DNA from: Marinococcus halotolerans DSM 16375
GTDB lineage: Bacteria; Bacillota; Bacilli; Bacillales; Marinococcaceae
Length of the DNA stretch: 64,000 nucleotides
NCBI RefSeq assembly: GCF_000420725.1
Contig: NZ_ATVM01000013.1
Span: 1 to 64,000, forward strand
Direction of reading: 5' to 3'
Shown here in pieces: positions 52,563 to 61,920 of the stretch. Under the pieces are notes generated by a model that worked only from the letters and a program-made list of their open reading frames with translations, did no database searches and had not been told where the DNA came from. Position 1 is the stretch's first letter. Each line of letters begins with the position of its first letter. A program made the position numbers and the translations under genes.

Positions 52563-53966
52563 TTATAAATGAAATTTACTCATCCGGTACTGCAGACTCT
52601 GCCGGCTGATGCCAAGCTCTTTGGCTGCCTGCATTACGTTGCCTTCGCTTTGGTGCAGTGCTTCTTTAATTAAAGCAAATTCCATTTCAAGCAGACGTTC
52701 CTTTAAATTTCCATCGTGGCTTTCCGCCCCGGCCGGACCGCTTTTCTCTATTTCTCCAGTTTCCAGGATATCGGTACGTTTGCGAAAGTGATCCGGCAGG
52801 TGGCTTTCTTCGATCACTTCTTCATCAAGCATCAAATTCATCGCTCCTTCGATGACGTGTTCAAGCTCCCGGATATTTCCGGGCCAGTGATAGGCCTCAA
52901 GCCTCGTTTTCACCGCCGGGGAGACGCGATTCACATCCATTTGAAAAACCCGGTTGTACTTCTCCAGAAAAGTTTCCACCAGCGGCTCAATATCTGTTTT
53001 CCTTTCCCGGAGCGATGGGACATACAACGTAACGACACCAATACGGTAAAAAAGATCCTCACGCAGCTCGTTGTTTTGAATAGCCTCTGCCGGCTCTTTG
53101 TTCATCGTGGCAATAATGCGGACATTAATGGACTGCTCTTTGTGCGAGCCTAAACGGGTCACCTTTTTTTCCTGCAGGACACGCAGAAGCTTTGCCTGCA
53201 GCGCCACCGGCAGCGAATTAATTTCATCGAGCAGAAGCGTTCCGCCTTCTGCTTTTTCAAATAATCCAGCCCGTTCGGATGCCCCTGTAAACGCCCCTTT
53301 TACGGTGCCAAATAAAATACCTTCAATAAGCGTTTCCGGAAGCGCGGCACAGTTCTGTGATACAAACGGCTGCCCGGCCCGCTCGCTTTCACTGTGGATG
53401 CTCTGGGCAAACAATTCCTTTCCTGTGCCGGTCTCTCCTACAATTAATACCGATGATGACGTTCTCGTTGCCCGCTTCGCGTTCTGCACCACACCCGTGA
53501 TTTCAGCAGAATGCCCGATAATCTGATCAAATGTGAAAAGCCCGCTGCCGGTTTTTTTCTGGTTTTCCCGGACCAGCTTCTCCATACGGGTGACATCTTT
53601 TGCGATTTCGGCTGCTGCGACAATCCGCCCCCCCGAATAAATCGGAAAAATTTCATTAATAGTCGTGATGTTTTTTCCACGGCTGTTTGTATAATGCTGC
53701 TTTTTTTCCCTCGTTTCTACTCCCTGCTTGATAGCCTGGAGCAGTCTGCTGTCCCGTTCATGCTCGAAAAGAAAAACATCCATCATACCTTTGTTGTCAA
53801 AATCTTCATACGTCATGGACTCAATTTCACGCATTTTGTCGTTATAAATAATCAGGTTTTCATCTGCATCAATCACACGGATTCCCTGATCCATTTTTAC
53901 CATTAAATGATCAAACACATCGTTCAGCTCAGGATAGGATAACGAATTCGTACCTTGATATACCAT
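52563..53966 (-). CDS. Sigma-54-dependent activator, RocR-like
   Basis: A 467-residue enhancer-binding protein. A PAS domain occupies about residues 15-125. The AAA+ domain has Walker A GETGTGKE near 177, the sigma-54 contact loop GTVKGAFTGASERAGLF near 220, and Walker B GGTLLLDEI. A C-terminal Fis-type helix-turn-helix reads VMQAAKELGISRQSLQYRM. The ILFGTVKGAFTGA form is like RocR of B. subtilis, the arginine/ornithine catabolism activator. GAGGGTG precedes the ATG at 53966. It lies between putB and putP and should activate both through the sites at 52533 and 54052. The PAS ligand may be proline. Confidence 0.9.
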   Translation of the reverse strand: MVYQGTNSLSYPELNDVFDHLMVKMDQGIRVIDADENLIIYNDKMREIESMTYEDFDNKGMMDVFLFEHERDSRLLQAIKQGVETREKKQHYTNSRGKNITTINEIFPIYSGGRIVAAAEIAKDVTRMEKLVRENQKKTGSGLFTFDQIIGHSAEITGVVQNAKRATRTSSSVLIVGETGTGKELFAQSIHSESERAGQPFVSQNCAALPETLIEGILFGTVKGAFTGASERAGLFEKAEGGTLLLDEINSLPVALQAKLLRVLQEKKVTRLGSHKEQSINVRIIATMNKEPAEAIQNNELREDLFYRIGVVTLYVPSLRERKTDIEPLVETFLEKYNRVFQMDVNRVSPAVKTRLEAYHWPGNIRELEHVIEGAMNLMLDEEVIEESHLPDHFRKRTDILETGEIEKSGPAGAESHDGNLKERLLEMEFALIKEALHQSEGNVMQAAKELGISRQSLQYRMSKFHL

Positions 53967-54051
53967 GGACCCACCCTCTTTATAATTTATTCTTGCTCTG
54001 ATTTTATCATGAAGTGCGGAGGCTACGTACGCAAAATCCCAAAACTTAGGA

Positions 54052-54067
54052 GTGCAAAATTTTGCAC
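54052..54067. promoter_or_regulatory. Perfect palindrome upstream of the putP promoter
   Basis: GTGCAAAATTTTGCAC is a perfect 16-base palindrome, about 105 bases before the -24 element of the sigma-54 promoter. It is a good candidate upstream activator sequence. ACGCAAAAT at 54029-54037 gives a further half-site. It lies 86 bases before the activator start codon, so autoregulation is also possible. Confidence 0.6.
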
Positions 54068-54170
54068 CTTTAACCCCTTAATTTTTCTAATTATGCTTCT
54101 ATACAATAGATTATTCAATTATAATGGACGTCTCCGCCGGTTTTATTCAGGCTCGTTGAAGTTAAGAATA

Positions 54171-54188
54171 TTGGCACTATTCTTGCAA
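54171..54188 (+). promoter_or_regulatory. Sigma-54 (-24/-12) promoter of the putP operon
   Basis: TTGGCACTATTCTTGCAA has TGGCAC, five bases and TTGCA, with GG and GC exactly ten bases apart. The small membrane peptide gene starts 35 bases downstream. Confidence 0.88.
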
Positions 54189-54222
54189 CATATAAAAGTA
54201 CATTCAAGGGGAGGTGTACTGA

Positions 54223-54330
54223 ATGGAAGGAATAACACTATTCACATGGCTGCTGATATTAATACCCATGCCGATTACTGTAGTTTTAGCAGCGATCAGT
54301 TATGTTAAATCAAAAAAGGAGACCACCTAA
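54223..54330 (+). CDS. Small single-span membrane protein upstream of putP
   Basis: A 35-residue protein, MEGITLFTWLLILIPMPIT followed by VVLAAISYVKSKKETT, with one membrane segment and a short basic tail. GGGGAGG precedes the ATG at 54223. The stop codon directly abuts the putP ATG, and the next ribosome site AAGGAG lies inside this gene, so the two are tightly coupled. Small peptides of this kind precede sodium:solute symporter genes in other Bacillaceae and are thought to be accessory subunits. That role here is inference. Confidence 0.75.
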   Translation: MEGITLFTWLLILIPMPITVVLAAISYVKSKKETT

Positions 54331-55812
54331 ATGGATATTTCCATACCGACAATTGTAACCTTTATCGTTTACCTTGTTGTAATGCTTGGCATTGGTTTTT
54401 TATTCTACAAGCTGACCAACAACCTTTCGGATTACGTTTTAGGCGGACGAAAATTAAATGGCCCCGTAGCCGCACTCAGTGCCGGCGCATCTGACATGAG
54501 CAGCTGGCTTCTGCTCGGCCTGCCCGGAGCCATGTACCTGGGCGGAATGAGTGAAATTTGGCTGCCTATCGGTCTCACCATTGGAGCATATTTAAACTGG
54601 CAGTTTCAGGCGAGAAGACTGCGCAGGTATACCATCATCGCCAACGACTCCATTACGATACCCGATTTTCTTGAAAACCGCTTCCACGATAAAACAAAAG
54701 CACTTCGTATCGTTTCGGCATTATTTATACTTATTTTCTTTACCTTTTATACATCCTCCGGTCTGGTCGGGGGAGCCACCCTGTTTGTCAGTTCCTTCGG
54801 CCTTTCCTATCAGGCGGCCCTTTGGATCGGCGGTGCTGTTATTATTACCTATACATTCCTCGGCGGATTTATGGCTGTCAGCTGGACCGACTTTATTCAG
54901 GGCATTCTGATGTTTCTGGCACTCGTTGCCGTGCCGATCGCTGCCGTTATAGAAATTGGCGGATGGGGAAATTCTGTTCAGACCGTATCATCCATTAATC
55001 CGGACGCGTTAAGTGCCTTTACGAATGTGAGCGTTATTTCTATCGTTTCCCTGCTTGCCTGGGGGCTCGGCTACTTCGGCCAGCCGCATATCATTACGAG
55101 GTTTATGGCGATACGTTCCGAAAAAGAAATTCCGATGGCACGGCTTGTAGGTATGAGCTGGATGGTTATTTCTCTTCTCGGCGCTATTTTCACAGGATTT
55201 ATCGGTATTGCTTATTTCTCAGGGAATGCTCAGCTCGGAGAAGGAAACCAGGAAACGGTCTTTATTCTGTTTACCCAGGTACTGTTTAATCCCTGGGTAT
55301 CCGGGGTTCTTCTCGCAGCGATTCTGGCTGCTATTATGAGTACAGTAGACTCTCAGCTGCTTGTATCCTCAAGTGCTCTTGCGGAAGACTTTTACAAAGG
55401 GATGCTTCGCCCCAAAGCTTCGGACCGCGAGCTCGTCTGGGTCGGCCGGATTGGCGTTATCGTCATCGCCCTCGTCGCACTGCTGCTCGCCTCCAACCCG
55501 GGAAGCACGGTGCTTGAACTCGTGAGCTATGCCTGGGCCGGTTTTGGTGCAGTATTCGGGCCTGCGATGCTTTTCTCCTTATTCTGGCGCCGTACGAGCA
55601 TGTGGGGTGTACTTGCCGGGATGATCGCCGGCGGCGCCACTGTAATCATCTGGGTCCAGCTTACCGGAGGGTTGTTTGACCTTTACGAAATAGTACCCGG
55701 CTTCTTCATCAACGTCTTAATCATTATTGTCGTCAGCCTGCTCGGACCGAAGCCTTCAGACAAAATTAAAACCGAATTTGACTCTGTGGGCACATACACA
55801 GAGAAAAACTGA
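54331..55812 (+). CDS. putP: Sodium/proline symporter
   Basis: A 493-residue SSS-family Na+/solute symporter with about thirteen membrane segments. Typical PutP parts are LSAGASDMSSWLLLGLPGAM near residue 50, WQFQARRLRRYT, FGQPHIITRFMAIRSEKEIP near 250 and MSTVDSQLLVSSSALAEDFY near 335-355. It starts right after the stop of the 35-residue peptide gene, under a sigma-54 promoter and near the RocR-like activator, so it serves proline uptake for catabolism, while an osmotic role is also possible. Ends at a bidirectional terminator. Confidence 0.93.
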   Translation: MDISIPTIVTFIVYLVVMLGIGFLFYKLTNNLSDYVLGGRKLNGPVAALSAGASDMSSWLLLGLPGAMYLGGMSEIWLPIGLTIGAYLNWQFQARRLRRYTIIANDSITIPDFLENRFHDKTKALRIVSALFILIFFTFYTSSGLVGGATLFVSSFGLSYQAALWIGGAVIITYTFLGGFMAVSWTDFIQGILMFLALVAVPIAAVIEIGGWGNSVQTVSSINPDALSAFTNVSVISIVSLLAWGLGYFGQPHIITRFMAIRSEKEIPMARLVGMSWMVISLLGAIFTGFIGIAYFSGNAQLGEGNQETVFILFTQVLFNPWVSGVLLAAILAAIMSTVDSQLLVSSSALAEDFYKGMLRPKASDRELVWVGRIGVIVIALVALLLASNPGSTVLELVSYAWAGFGAVFGPAMLFSLFWRRTSMWGVLAGMIAGGATVIIWVQLTGGLFDLYEIVPGFFINVLIIIVVSLLGPKPSDKIKTEFDSVGTYTEKN

Positions 55813-55824
55813 GCAAAATATAAA

Positions 55825-55866
55825 AATACCCGCTTCCTGGATTAAACAGGAGCGGGTTATTTTTAT
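55825..55866. terminator. Bidirectional terminator between putP and metK
   Basis: AATACCCGCTTCCTG pairs with CAGGAGCGGGTTATT with a single bulge; A and T runs lie on both sides. Confidence 0.85.
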
Positions 55867-55868
55867 AT

Positions 55869-57083
55869 TTACTGTTGTTTTTCGGTGAATGCCTGTTCCT
55901 GAAGCGCTGCTGCTTTATCCGTACGCTCCCAGGGCAGATCAACATCATGACGGCCAAAATGACCGTAAGCAGCTGTCTGTCTGTAAATCGGCTGCCGGAG
56001 ATTAAGCATCTTGATGATCCCGGCCGGCCGAAGGTCAAAGTTTTCATTGGCAAGCTTTACGAGCACCTCTTCTGATACTTTTCCAGTACCGAATGTGGCG
56101 ATCGAAATAGAGACCGGCTGAGCTACTCCGATCGCGTAGGCAAGCTGAACCTCGCATTTATCTGCAAGTCCTGCTGCAATAATATTTTTCGCTACATACC
56201 GGGCTGCATACGATGCGGAACGGTCAACTTTTGTCGGGTCTTTACCGGAAAACGCACCACCGCCGTGACGGGCATAGCCTCCGTACGTATCAACGATGAT
56301 TTTTCTTCCTGTAAGCCCTGCGTCTCCCTGTGGCCCGCCAATAACAAAGCGGCCGGTCGGATTTATGAAGTAGTTGGTTTTAGCATCGAGAAGCTCTGCT
56401 GGCACTACCGGCTCGATAACGTATTTATGCATATCCTCTTCAATCTGTGCAAGCGTCACGTCGTCCGAATGCTGAGTGGAAATAACAATTGTTTCCACCC
56501 GGAGCGGCTTTCCGTCGTCTCCGTATTCCACTGTAACCTGCGTTTTTCCATCCGGACGCAGATAAGAAAGATTACCGTCTTTGCGGACTTTCGTCAGCTG
56601 GCGTGCCAGCTTGTGCGCAAGCGAGATCGGCAGAGGCATGAGTTCGTCGGTTTCATTATCTGCATACCCAAACATTAAGCCCTGGTCCCCCGCTCCGATC
56701 GATTCCAGTTCATCTTCAGTCATGGAACCTTCACGGGTTTCAAGCGCCTCATCAACGCCCTGGGCAATGTCGGCCGATTGTTCATCTATAGAAGTCAAAA
56801 CCGAGCACGTTTCGTAATCAAAGCCGTATTTTGCTCTTGTATAACCAATATCCTTCAAAGTTTCCCGGGCAATCTTAGGAATATCCACGTATGTAGATGT
56901 CGATATCTCTCCTGCCACTAACACGAGACCAGTGTTCACCACTGTTTCTGCTGCCACCCTGGCATTCGGGTCATCCTTTAAAATTGCATCCAAAATCGCG
57001 TCGGATATCTGATCACATACCTTGTCCGGATGCCCTTCTGTAACAGATTCCGACGTAAATAAACGTCGTCCAATTGTAGACAC
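55869..57083 (-). CDS. metK: S-adenosylmethionine synthetase
   Basis: A 404-residue enzyme that makes SAM from methionine and ATP. It starts [20 protein letters not shown]. Signatures are [12 protein letters not shown] near residue 130 and [16 protein letters not shown] near 278, with GHPDKVCDQ at the N-terminus. The start is GTG at 57083, seven bases after AAGGAGG. A SAM-I riboswitch with terminator lies upstream. The gene is divergent from pckA with a DUF393 gene in between, close to the B. subtilis arrangement. Confidence 0.96.
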   Translation of the reverse strand: MSTIGRRLFTSESVTEGHPDKVCDQISDAILDAILKDDPNARVAAETVVNTGLVLVAGEISTSTYVDIPKIARETLKDIGYTRAKYGFDYETCSVLTSIDEQSADIAQGVDEALETREGSMTEDELESIGAGDQGLMFGYADNETDELMPLPISLAHKLARQLTKVRKDGNLSYLRPDGKTQVTVEYGDDGKPLRVETIVISTQHSDDVTLAQIEEDMHKYVIEPVVPAELLDAKTNYFINPTGRFVIGGPQGDAGLTGRKIIVDTYGGYARHGGGAFSGKDPTKVDRSASYAARYVAKNIIAAGLADKCEVQLAYAIGVAQPVSISIATFGTGKVSEEVLVKLANENFDLRPAGIIKMLNLRQPIYRQTAAYGHFGRHDVDLPWERTDKAAALQEQAFTEKQQ

Positions 57084-57176
57084 GCTGCTGCCTCCTTTTT
57101 AACTGCCTGCTACGGGTGTACTCTCCCATTCTCGGGGTAGACGAAAAGAAAACGGCAGTAGGCCGTTGTGTACAAG

Positions 57177-57342
57177 AAAAACCCCTTGTCCCAAAAAATT
57201 GAGGGAAAAGGGGCTGTCAGTTCAGCTTTTTCGCCTCTTATCTTTCAAGGCATCTGTGTGCCTCTCCAGGTTAGCACCTTTCCGTTCCCGGATGGTTGCT
57301 GGGCTTCTCAGGGACTGTCCCTCCACCTGCTCAGGATAAGAG
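57177..57342 (-). promoter_or_regulatory. SAM-I (S-box) riboswitch with terminator, metK leader
   Basis: On the minus strand the aptamer (57342-57235) starts CTCTTATCCTGAGCAGGTGG, then AGGGACAGTCCCTGAGAAGC, CCAGCAACC, AAAGGTGCTAA and GAAAGATAAGAG, which closes stem P1. These are S-box landmarks. The expression platform at about 57214-57177 is CCCCTTTTCCC, a loop, GGGACAAGGGG and five T. High SAM should terminate metK transcription. Confidence 0.95.
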
Positions 57343-57389
57343 TATCCGTTCGTACAAAATCTTAACGCAAACCCTATTTGATGTCAAAC

Positions 57390-57785
57390 CTAGTGCCCTT
57401 CCCGCTGGCACGTTTTATCATCGCAAAGGAAATGAAACCACTGGTACCGGTTTGTAGACACTGTATGGTACAGCTTCCGGCCGAGCGTTTCTACTCCTGG
57501 CAGTAAAAATACGGCCTTTAACGGCTTTAATGCCGGAATAGTATAGCACAATTTTTTCACTGTAAAATATCCGGCATATACGTACGTATTATCTTCCACA
57601 CTGTGCATCTGCTCTTCAAGCGGCTCTCCCTTAAGCATAGGATACTTTTCAAACAAGTCCTCATCATATATAGGCTTCCAACTCACCCTGTTCGTTTTAT
57701 CCATCGCTGAAAGATAAGTATGGAACCTGGTGCATAACGGACAGTCACTATCATAAAACACAATAAATTCCGATTGTTGTTCCAT
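57390..57785 (-). CDS. DCC-family (DUF393) thiol-disulfide oxidoreductase-like protein
   Basis: A 131-residue protein with the DCC signature VFYDSDCPLCTRFHTYLS (Cys17 and Cys20) and the typical end LGRKLYHTVSTNRYQWFHF, plus extra cysteines in the tail. The Cys pair sits at the start of a thioredoxin-like fold. AAAGGGG precedes the ATG at 57785. It is located just upstream of the metK riboswitch and may read into it. A second, shorter-motif family member lies at 46980. Function unknown. Confidence 0.85.
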   Translation of the reverse strand: MEQQSEFIVFYDSDCPLCTRFHTYLSAMDKTNRVSWKPIYDEDLFEKYPMLKGEPLEEQMHSVEDNTYVYAGYFTVKKLCYTIPALKPLKAVFLLPGVETLGRKLYHTVSTNRYQWFHFLCDDKTCQREGH

Positions 57786-57962
57786 AGTTTTCCCCTTTCA
57801 TTGCTTTCTTACATCTTTTCCCTTCCAGCACTAAAAATATTCATGAACTTTTTTAACGAATAAGTATGTACTATTTAATTAAATGTGTTACACTATTTTA
57901 TATTCTATCCATCATTCATGATGAATAAATCCAACTTCCCCCTCATTAAGGAGTGATTGTTT

Positions 57963-59546
57963 ATGAAGCCGCCGTTCGCTTCCAAACCTGAAACAAATCT
58001 ATTGAATGAAGCGCACATCCAATGGAATCTCTCTGTCCCTGCGCTTGTGAAGCGCTCGCTGGCTCTGCAGGAGGGATCCCTTACAGCAGAAGGTGCTCTT
58101 GCTGTGAAAACTGGCAAATATACCGGCCGGTCGCCAAAGGATAAATATATTGTCGATGAGCCCGGCAGTTCTCCTTCCATTGACTGGGGGAATGTAAACA
58201 AACCAATGTCCGAGGAAGTGTTCGAACGGCTTTATAACAAAGTGACGGCTCATTTGAACAGTCAGGACGAGGTTTTCGCAGGTGATGCCCTGGCCGGAGC
58301 CGATCCCGACTACCAGCTTCCTGTCCGGGTCGTCACCTCCTATGCCTGGCATCAATTGTTCGCCCGCCAGCTGTTTATCCGTCCTGATGGAAGGGAAGCT
58401 CCTGCCACTCCACCCTTCACTCTTATTTCTGCTCCGGAATGTAAAGCAGATCCGGAGGTAGACGGTACGTCTTCGGAAACATTTATCGTCATCAGCTTTG
58501 CCCGGCGCACAATTTTAATCGGCGGTACAGAATACGCCGGGGAAATGAAAAAATCAATCTTTTCTGTTATGAATTACCTGCTTCCGGAACAAAACGTGCT
58601 CCCGATGCACTGCTCGGCAAACATCGGCAGCGACGGAAAAAGCGCGCTGTTTTTTGGGCTTTCCGGCACTGGAAAAACCACCCTTTCCGCGGACCCTTCC
58701 CGGCTTTTGGTCGGCGATGATGAACACGGTTGGTCTGAAAACGGAATTTTCAACATCGAAGGCGGATGCTACGCCAAATGCTCGAACCTGTCCAAACAGA
58801 AAGAACCGCAGATCTGGAACGCTATCCGTTTTGGTGCCGTGCTTGAAAATGTCGGCGTAGACGTTGCCAGTGGAAAAGTTGACTACACTGATACTCAAAT
58901 TACGGAAAACACGAGGGCGGCTTATCCGATTGAACACGTCGACGGGATTGTCCCCTCCGGCACAGCCGGCCACCCTTCGGCAATTATCTTTTTAACTGCA
59001 GATGCGTTCGGTGTTCTCCCGCCTATCAGCAGACTGACGAAGGAGCAGGCTATGTACCATTTCCTCAGCGGCTACACAAGCAAGCTCGCCGGCACGGAAA
59101 GAGGCGTCACTTCTCCTGAAGCAACCTTTTCCACCTGCTTTGGGGCACCATTTCTTCCACGGCAGGCTTCTGTGTATGCAGAAATGCTCGGTGAAAAAAT
59201 TGATGAACACAATGTGCCTGTCTTTCTGGTGAACACCGGATGGAGCGGCGGCGGTTACGGAGTCGGCAGCCGCATGGATCTTTCATACACCCGGGCTATG
59301 GTGCAGGCAGCCCTCAACGGAGAGCTGACTGATACAGCCACGGTCGAGGATCCTATTTTCGGACTGCATATTCCTGAGTCCTGCCCTGGCGTTCCAGAAG
59401 ATATGCTCCAGCCTAAGAAAATGTGGAAAGAAGCCGGAGATTACGAAATTCAGGCCCGTATGCTTGCCCGCAAGTTCGCCGAAAATTTCAAACGTTTTTA
59501 CGATGTTCCTGCCTCTATTGCAAACGCCGGGCCCACTCAGTTATAG
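57963..59546 (+). CDS. pckA: Phosphoenolpyruvate carboxykinase (ATP)
   Basis: A 527-residue gluconeogenic enzyme that converts oxaloacetate and ATP to phosphoenolpyruvate. The kinase loop [16 protein letters not shown] lies near residue 236, with [20 protein letters not shown] near 180 and [10 protein letters not shown] just after the loop. The start [14 protein letters not shown] at 57963 follows AAGGAG by nine bases; a TTG six bases upstream is less likely. Divergent from metK and the DUF393 gene. Its promoter region has short inverted repeats (GTGTTACAC near 57886) that might bind a glycolysis repressor. Confidence 0.96.
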   Translation: MKPPFASKPETNLLNEAHIQWNLSVPALVKRSLALQEGSLTAEGALAVKTGKYTGRSPKDKYIVDEPGSSPSIDWGNVNKPMSEEVFERLYNKVTAHLNSQDEVFAGDALAGADPDYQLPVRVVTSYAWHQLFARQLFIRPDGREAPATPPFTLISAPECKADPEVDGTSSETFIVISFARRTILIGGTEYAGEMKKSIFSVMNYLLPEQNVLPMHCSANIGSDGKSALFFGLSGTGKTTLSADPSRLLVGDDEHGWSENGIFNIEGGCYAKCSNLSKQKEPQIWNAIRFGAVLENVGVDVASGKVDYTDTQITENTRAAYPIEHVDGIVPSGTAGHPSAIIFLTADAFGVLPPISRLTKEQAMYHFLSGYTSKLAGTERGVTSPEATFSTCFGAPFLPRQASVYAEMLGEKIDEHNVPVFLVNTGWSGGGYGVGSRMDLSYTRAMVQAALNGELTDTATVEDPIFGLHIPESCPGVPEDMLQPKKMWKEAGDYEIQARMLARKFAENFKRFYDVPASIANAGPTQL

Positions 59547-59586
59547 TTGCCATTGTTCATTAACAACAGAAATACTCAATGCTAAA

Positions 59587-59630
59587 AAAGGAACCGGTGC
59601 CTGTTTATATACAGATACCGGTTCCTTTCA
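59587..59630. terminator. Bidirectional terminator between pckA and NUDIX genes
   Basis: AAAGGAACCGGT and ACCGGTTCCTTT form a perfect twelve-pair stem around an AT-rich loop, with A and T runs on the two sides. Confidence 0.9.
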
Positions 59631-60119
59631 TTTTAATGTAATATATCCTGCTTCCTCCGCATATTTCACAGAACGGGGGAGCACTTCATCCTTCATAATA
59701 AAGCTGTAGCCGGGATGATCACGAATATTACTTGGAAGTGTTTCTATCAGCACCGGGCCGTCTGTTTCCATATAATCCTCATGAGGAACCAGTGAATCCA
59801 CCACTGCGATGTATATATTTTTTATTACATCTTCACTCCGGCCCGCCACTTTGTACTGGCCGAGAGAGCGTATCACTTCAATCCGGCCGCCAGTTTCTTC
59901 ATCGACCTCTCTTACAGCTGCTTCTTCGGGGACTTCTCCCTCTTCAATCTTTCCACCCGGAAACTCCAGCCCGCGCTGAGAGTGACGAGTGAGCAGCCAC
60001 CTGCCGGCATATAAACATATAACCCATACATGTCCCGGCTTGTCTGAAAATGGAGTGCCGTTTAACGCCAATTCCACTTCGTTATTGTAATAGTCCCGGA
60101 ATTTGTAGCAGGTCGTCAT
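59628..60119 (-). CDS. ytkD: NUDIX hydrolase, YtkD-like nucleoside triphosphatase
   Basis: A 163-residue NUDIX protein starting MTTCYKFRDYYNNEVELALN. The NUDIX box GGKIEEGEVPEEAAVREVDE (residues 55-74) continues ETGG and follows the consensus. YtkD of B. subtilis removes oxidised nucleoside triphosphates and has mRNA 5'-pyrophosphohydrolase activity. It lies near pckA and metK there as well, which supports the name. The ATG at 60119 is used; a TTG two codons upstream is possible. Last gene of the patB-like/ywpF-like operon. Confidence 0.85.
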   Translation of the reverse strand: MTTCYKFRDYYNNEVELALNGTPFSDKPGHVWVICLYAGRWLLTRHSQRGLEFPGGKIEEGEVPEEAAVREVDEETGGRIEVIRSLGQYKVAGRSEDVIKNIYIAVVDSLVPHEDYMETDGPVLIETLPSNIRDHPGYSFIMKDEVLPRSVKYAEEAGYITLK

Positions 60120-60175
60120 ATGCAAAGATCCTCACACATACGTATCACTCCACTTCTATCATCTCTCCGGGGAAA

Positions 60176-60646
60176 TTATTTTTCCTGGCGGCTGTATAAT
60201 CTCGCCGCCATGGCCTTAGACCAGGAGCGCTGATCGTTTTTTCGCTCGTGAAACTCTTCCATCAGCCGATCGCCTTCATATCCTTCGGTGATCAGCTCTT
60301 TTAATATCAATTCGGTGATATTTTCATCTTTCCCGGCCATATAAGCCTGGATTAAAACGCCAAGAGAATGCTCGAGCCTTGTGGTTTTTTTCACGACACC
60401 CCTCAAAAGCGCCGGGGCATTGTCGGGATGGGTGATGACTGCTTCCATCAGCATTTCTTCTTCGTGTCTTTCCCACTCATGAATGATATCTTCATACTCT
60501 GTAGGTATGACCGCGTCAAGCAGCCAGGATCTATCAGGCTCTTCCCGGTTAATAATGAGGCCTTCTTTCATTTTGATCTCATGCATTTCGATCGTGTCAC
60601 CGTCTTTTTGAAACAAGCTGAGGCGGACAAGACGGAAGGTCTTCAT
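60176..60646 (-). CDS. YwpF-like protein
   Basis: A 156-residue soluble protein starting MKTFRLVRLSLFQKDGDTIE. The N-terminal strand-rich part and the KMKEGLIINREEPDRSWLLD stretch resemble YwpF; the rest is helical and acidic with no catalytic motif. Its ATG overlaps the stop of the upstream lyase gene by four bases, so translation is coupled. The NUDIX gene follows 56 bases later. Function is unknown; the family assignment is moderate. Confidence 0.65.
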   Translation of the reverse strand: MKTFRLVRLSLFQKDGDTIEMHEIKMKEGLIINREEPDRSWLLDAVIPTEYEDIIHEWERHEEEMLMEAVITHPDNAPALLRGVVKKTTRLEHSLGVLIQAYMAGKDENITELILKELITEGYEGDRLMEEFHERKNDQRSWSKAMAARLYSRQEK

Positions 60647-61830
60647 GATTTACGGCCGGCGGCCTGAATGGTGCGTTCATATGCCTCTTTTAAGCGGCGT
60701 ACTCCTTCATCGATATGCGTACGTGGGCAGGCGACGTTGATACGGACAAAACCAGCGCCTTCCTCTCCAAAAATATGCCCGTCACTCAGAGCTACCCCTG
60801 CTTCTTTGCGCAGCCATTCCTCCAATTCTTTTTTGTCCATGCCAAGGTCCCGGAGATCAATCCAGACGAGATACGTTCCTTCCGGCTTAATAACGTGCGC
60901 TTCCGGGATTGCCGATTCCAGTTGGTCCTTTAAGTAATCAACGTTTTCCCGCAGGTGGACGAGCAGTTCTTCCAGCCACTCGGTTCCGTACCGGTAGGCA
61001 GCTTCGGCAGCGGCTGTCGCAAATGGATTGTCGATTCCTACGAAATTGCGCTGCAGATGGGCTTCGTATGCTTTTTGCGAAGCCTTTTTCTCAAAAACAA
61101 CGTAGGAGAGCTGCAGGGCTGCAAGATTAAAGGTTTTGCTCGGTGCCATGCAGGTGATGGTTTCCACGTCGTAGCCATCCGCCGCCTTCGAAAACGGGAC
61201 ATGCACGCCGGAGAGAATAAGGTCTGCGTGAATTTCATCGGATACTACCAGCACGTTGTATTTCTCTGCCAGTGCGGCAATCTGCTGCAGCTCCTCTTCG
61301 GTCCATACCCGACCGATAGGGTTATGGGGACTGCACAATAACAGCATTTTCGCGCCGGCTTTCATCTGTTCTTCAAGGTTTTCCACATCGATAGTAAATC
61401 CTTCGTCTGTTTCCTTCAGCGGGTTCTTATAAAGCGTACGTTCGTTATTATTCACTAACGCATAGAACGGATAATAGACCGGCGTCTGCAGAATAACGCC
61501 CTCACCTTTTTCGGTAAATGTCTGAATCAGGTGACTAATCGCCGGCACCACGCCCGGGGTAAAGACGAGCTGCTCATTGCTTACATTCCAGTTATGGCGC
61601 GTACGAATCCATTCGGTCGTCGCATCCTTCAATGATTCCGGCCGCCGGTGATAGCCGAAAATTCCGTGATCCAGCACCTCCTGCATGGCATCAAGCACGG
61701 GCTGCGGCGCCTGAAAGTCCATATCCGCGACCCACATTGGCCATAGTTCCGAAGAGCCGTAGCGTTCGGCAGCAAAGTCCCACTTCATTGAGTTTGTATT
61801 TTTACGGTTTAATACTTTGTTAAAATCCAT
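60643..61830 (-). CDS. patB: PatB/MalY-type C-S lyase (cystathionine beta-lyase)
   Basis: A 395-residue fold-type I PLP enzyme. The pyridoxal lysine is in CMAPSKTFNLAALQ near residue 230, with LLCSPHNPIGRVWTEEEL near 160 and the N-terminal FNKVLNRKNTNSMKWDF typical of the MalY/PatB group. It cleaves cystathionine or cysteine to homocysteine or pyruvate and sulfide. The ATG at 61830 follows GAGGAGG by ten bases; the longer frame from 61854 lacks a better site. Operon with the YwpF-like and NUDIX genes. Confidence 0.87.
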   Translation of the reverse strand: MDFNKVLNRKNTNSMKWDFAAERYGSSELWPMWVADMDFQAPQPVLDAMQEVLDHGIFGYHRRPESLKDATTEWIRTRHNWNVSNEQLVFTPGVVPAISHLIQTFTEKGEGVILQTPVYYPFYALVNNNERTLYKNPLKETDEGFTIDVENLEEQMKAGAKMLLLCSPHNPIGRVWTEEELQQIAALAEKYNVLVVSDEIHADLILSGVHVPFSKAADGYDVETITCMAPSKTFNLAALQLSYVVFEKKASQKAYEAHLQRNFVGIDNPFATAAAEAAYRYGTEWLEELLVHLRENVDYLKDQLESAIPEAHVIKPEGTYLVWIDLRDLGMDKKELEEWLRKEAGVALSDGHIFGEEGAGFVRINVACPRTHIDEGVRRLKEAYERTIQAAGRKS

Positions 61831-61920
61831 GCTTAAAAATCCTCCTCGTTTCATCTTCCCATGTCTATTCCGTTCTTTATTTTATCACTTTCTTTTTAGG
61901 AAGACGAATCCAAACGGCTT

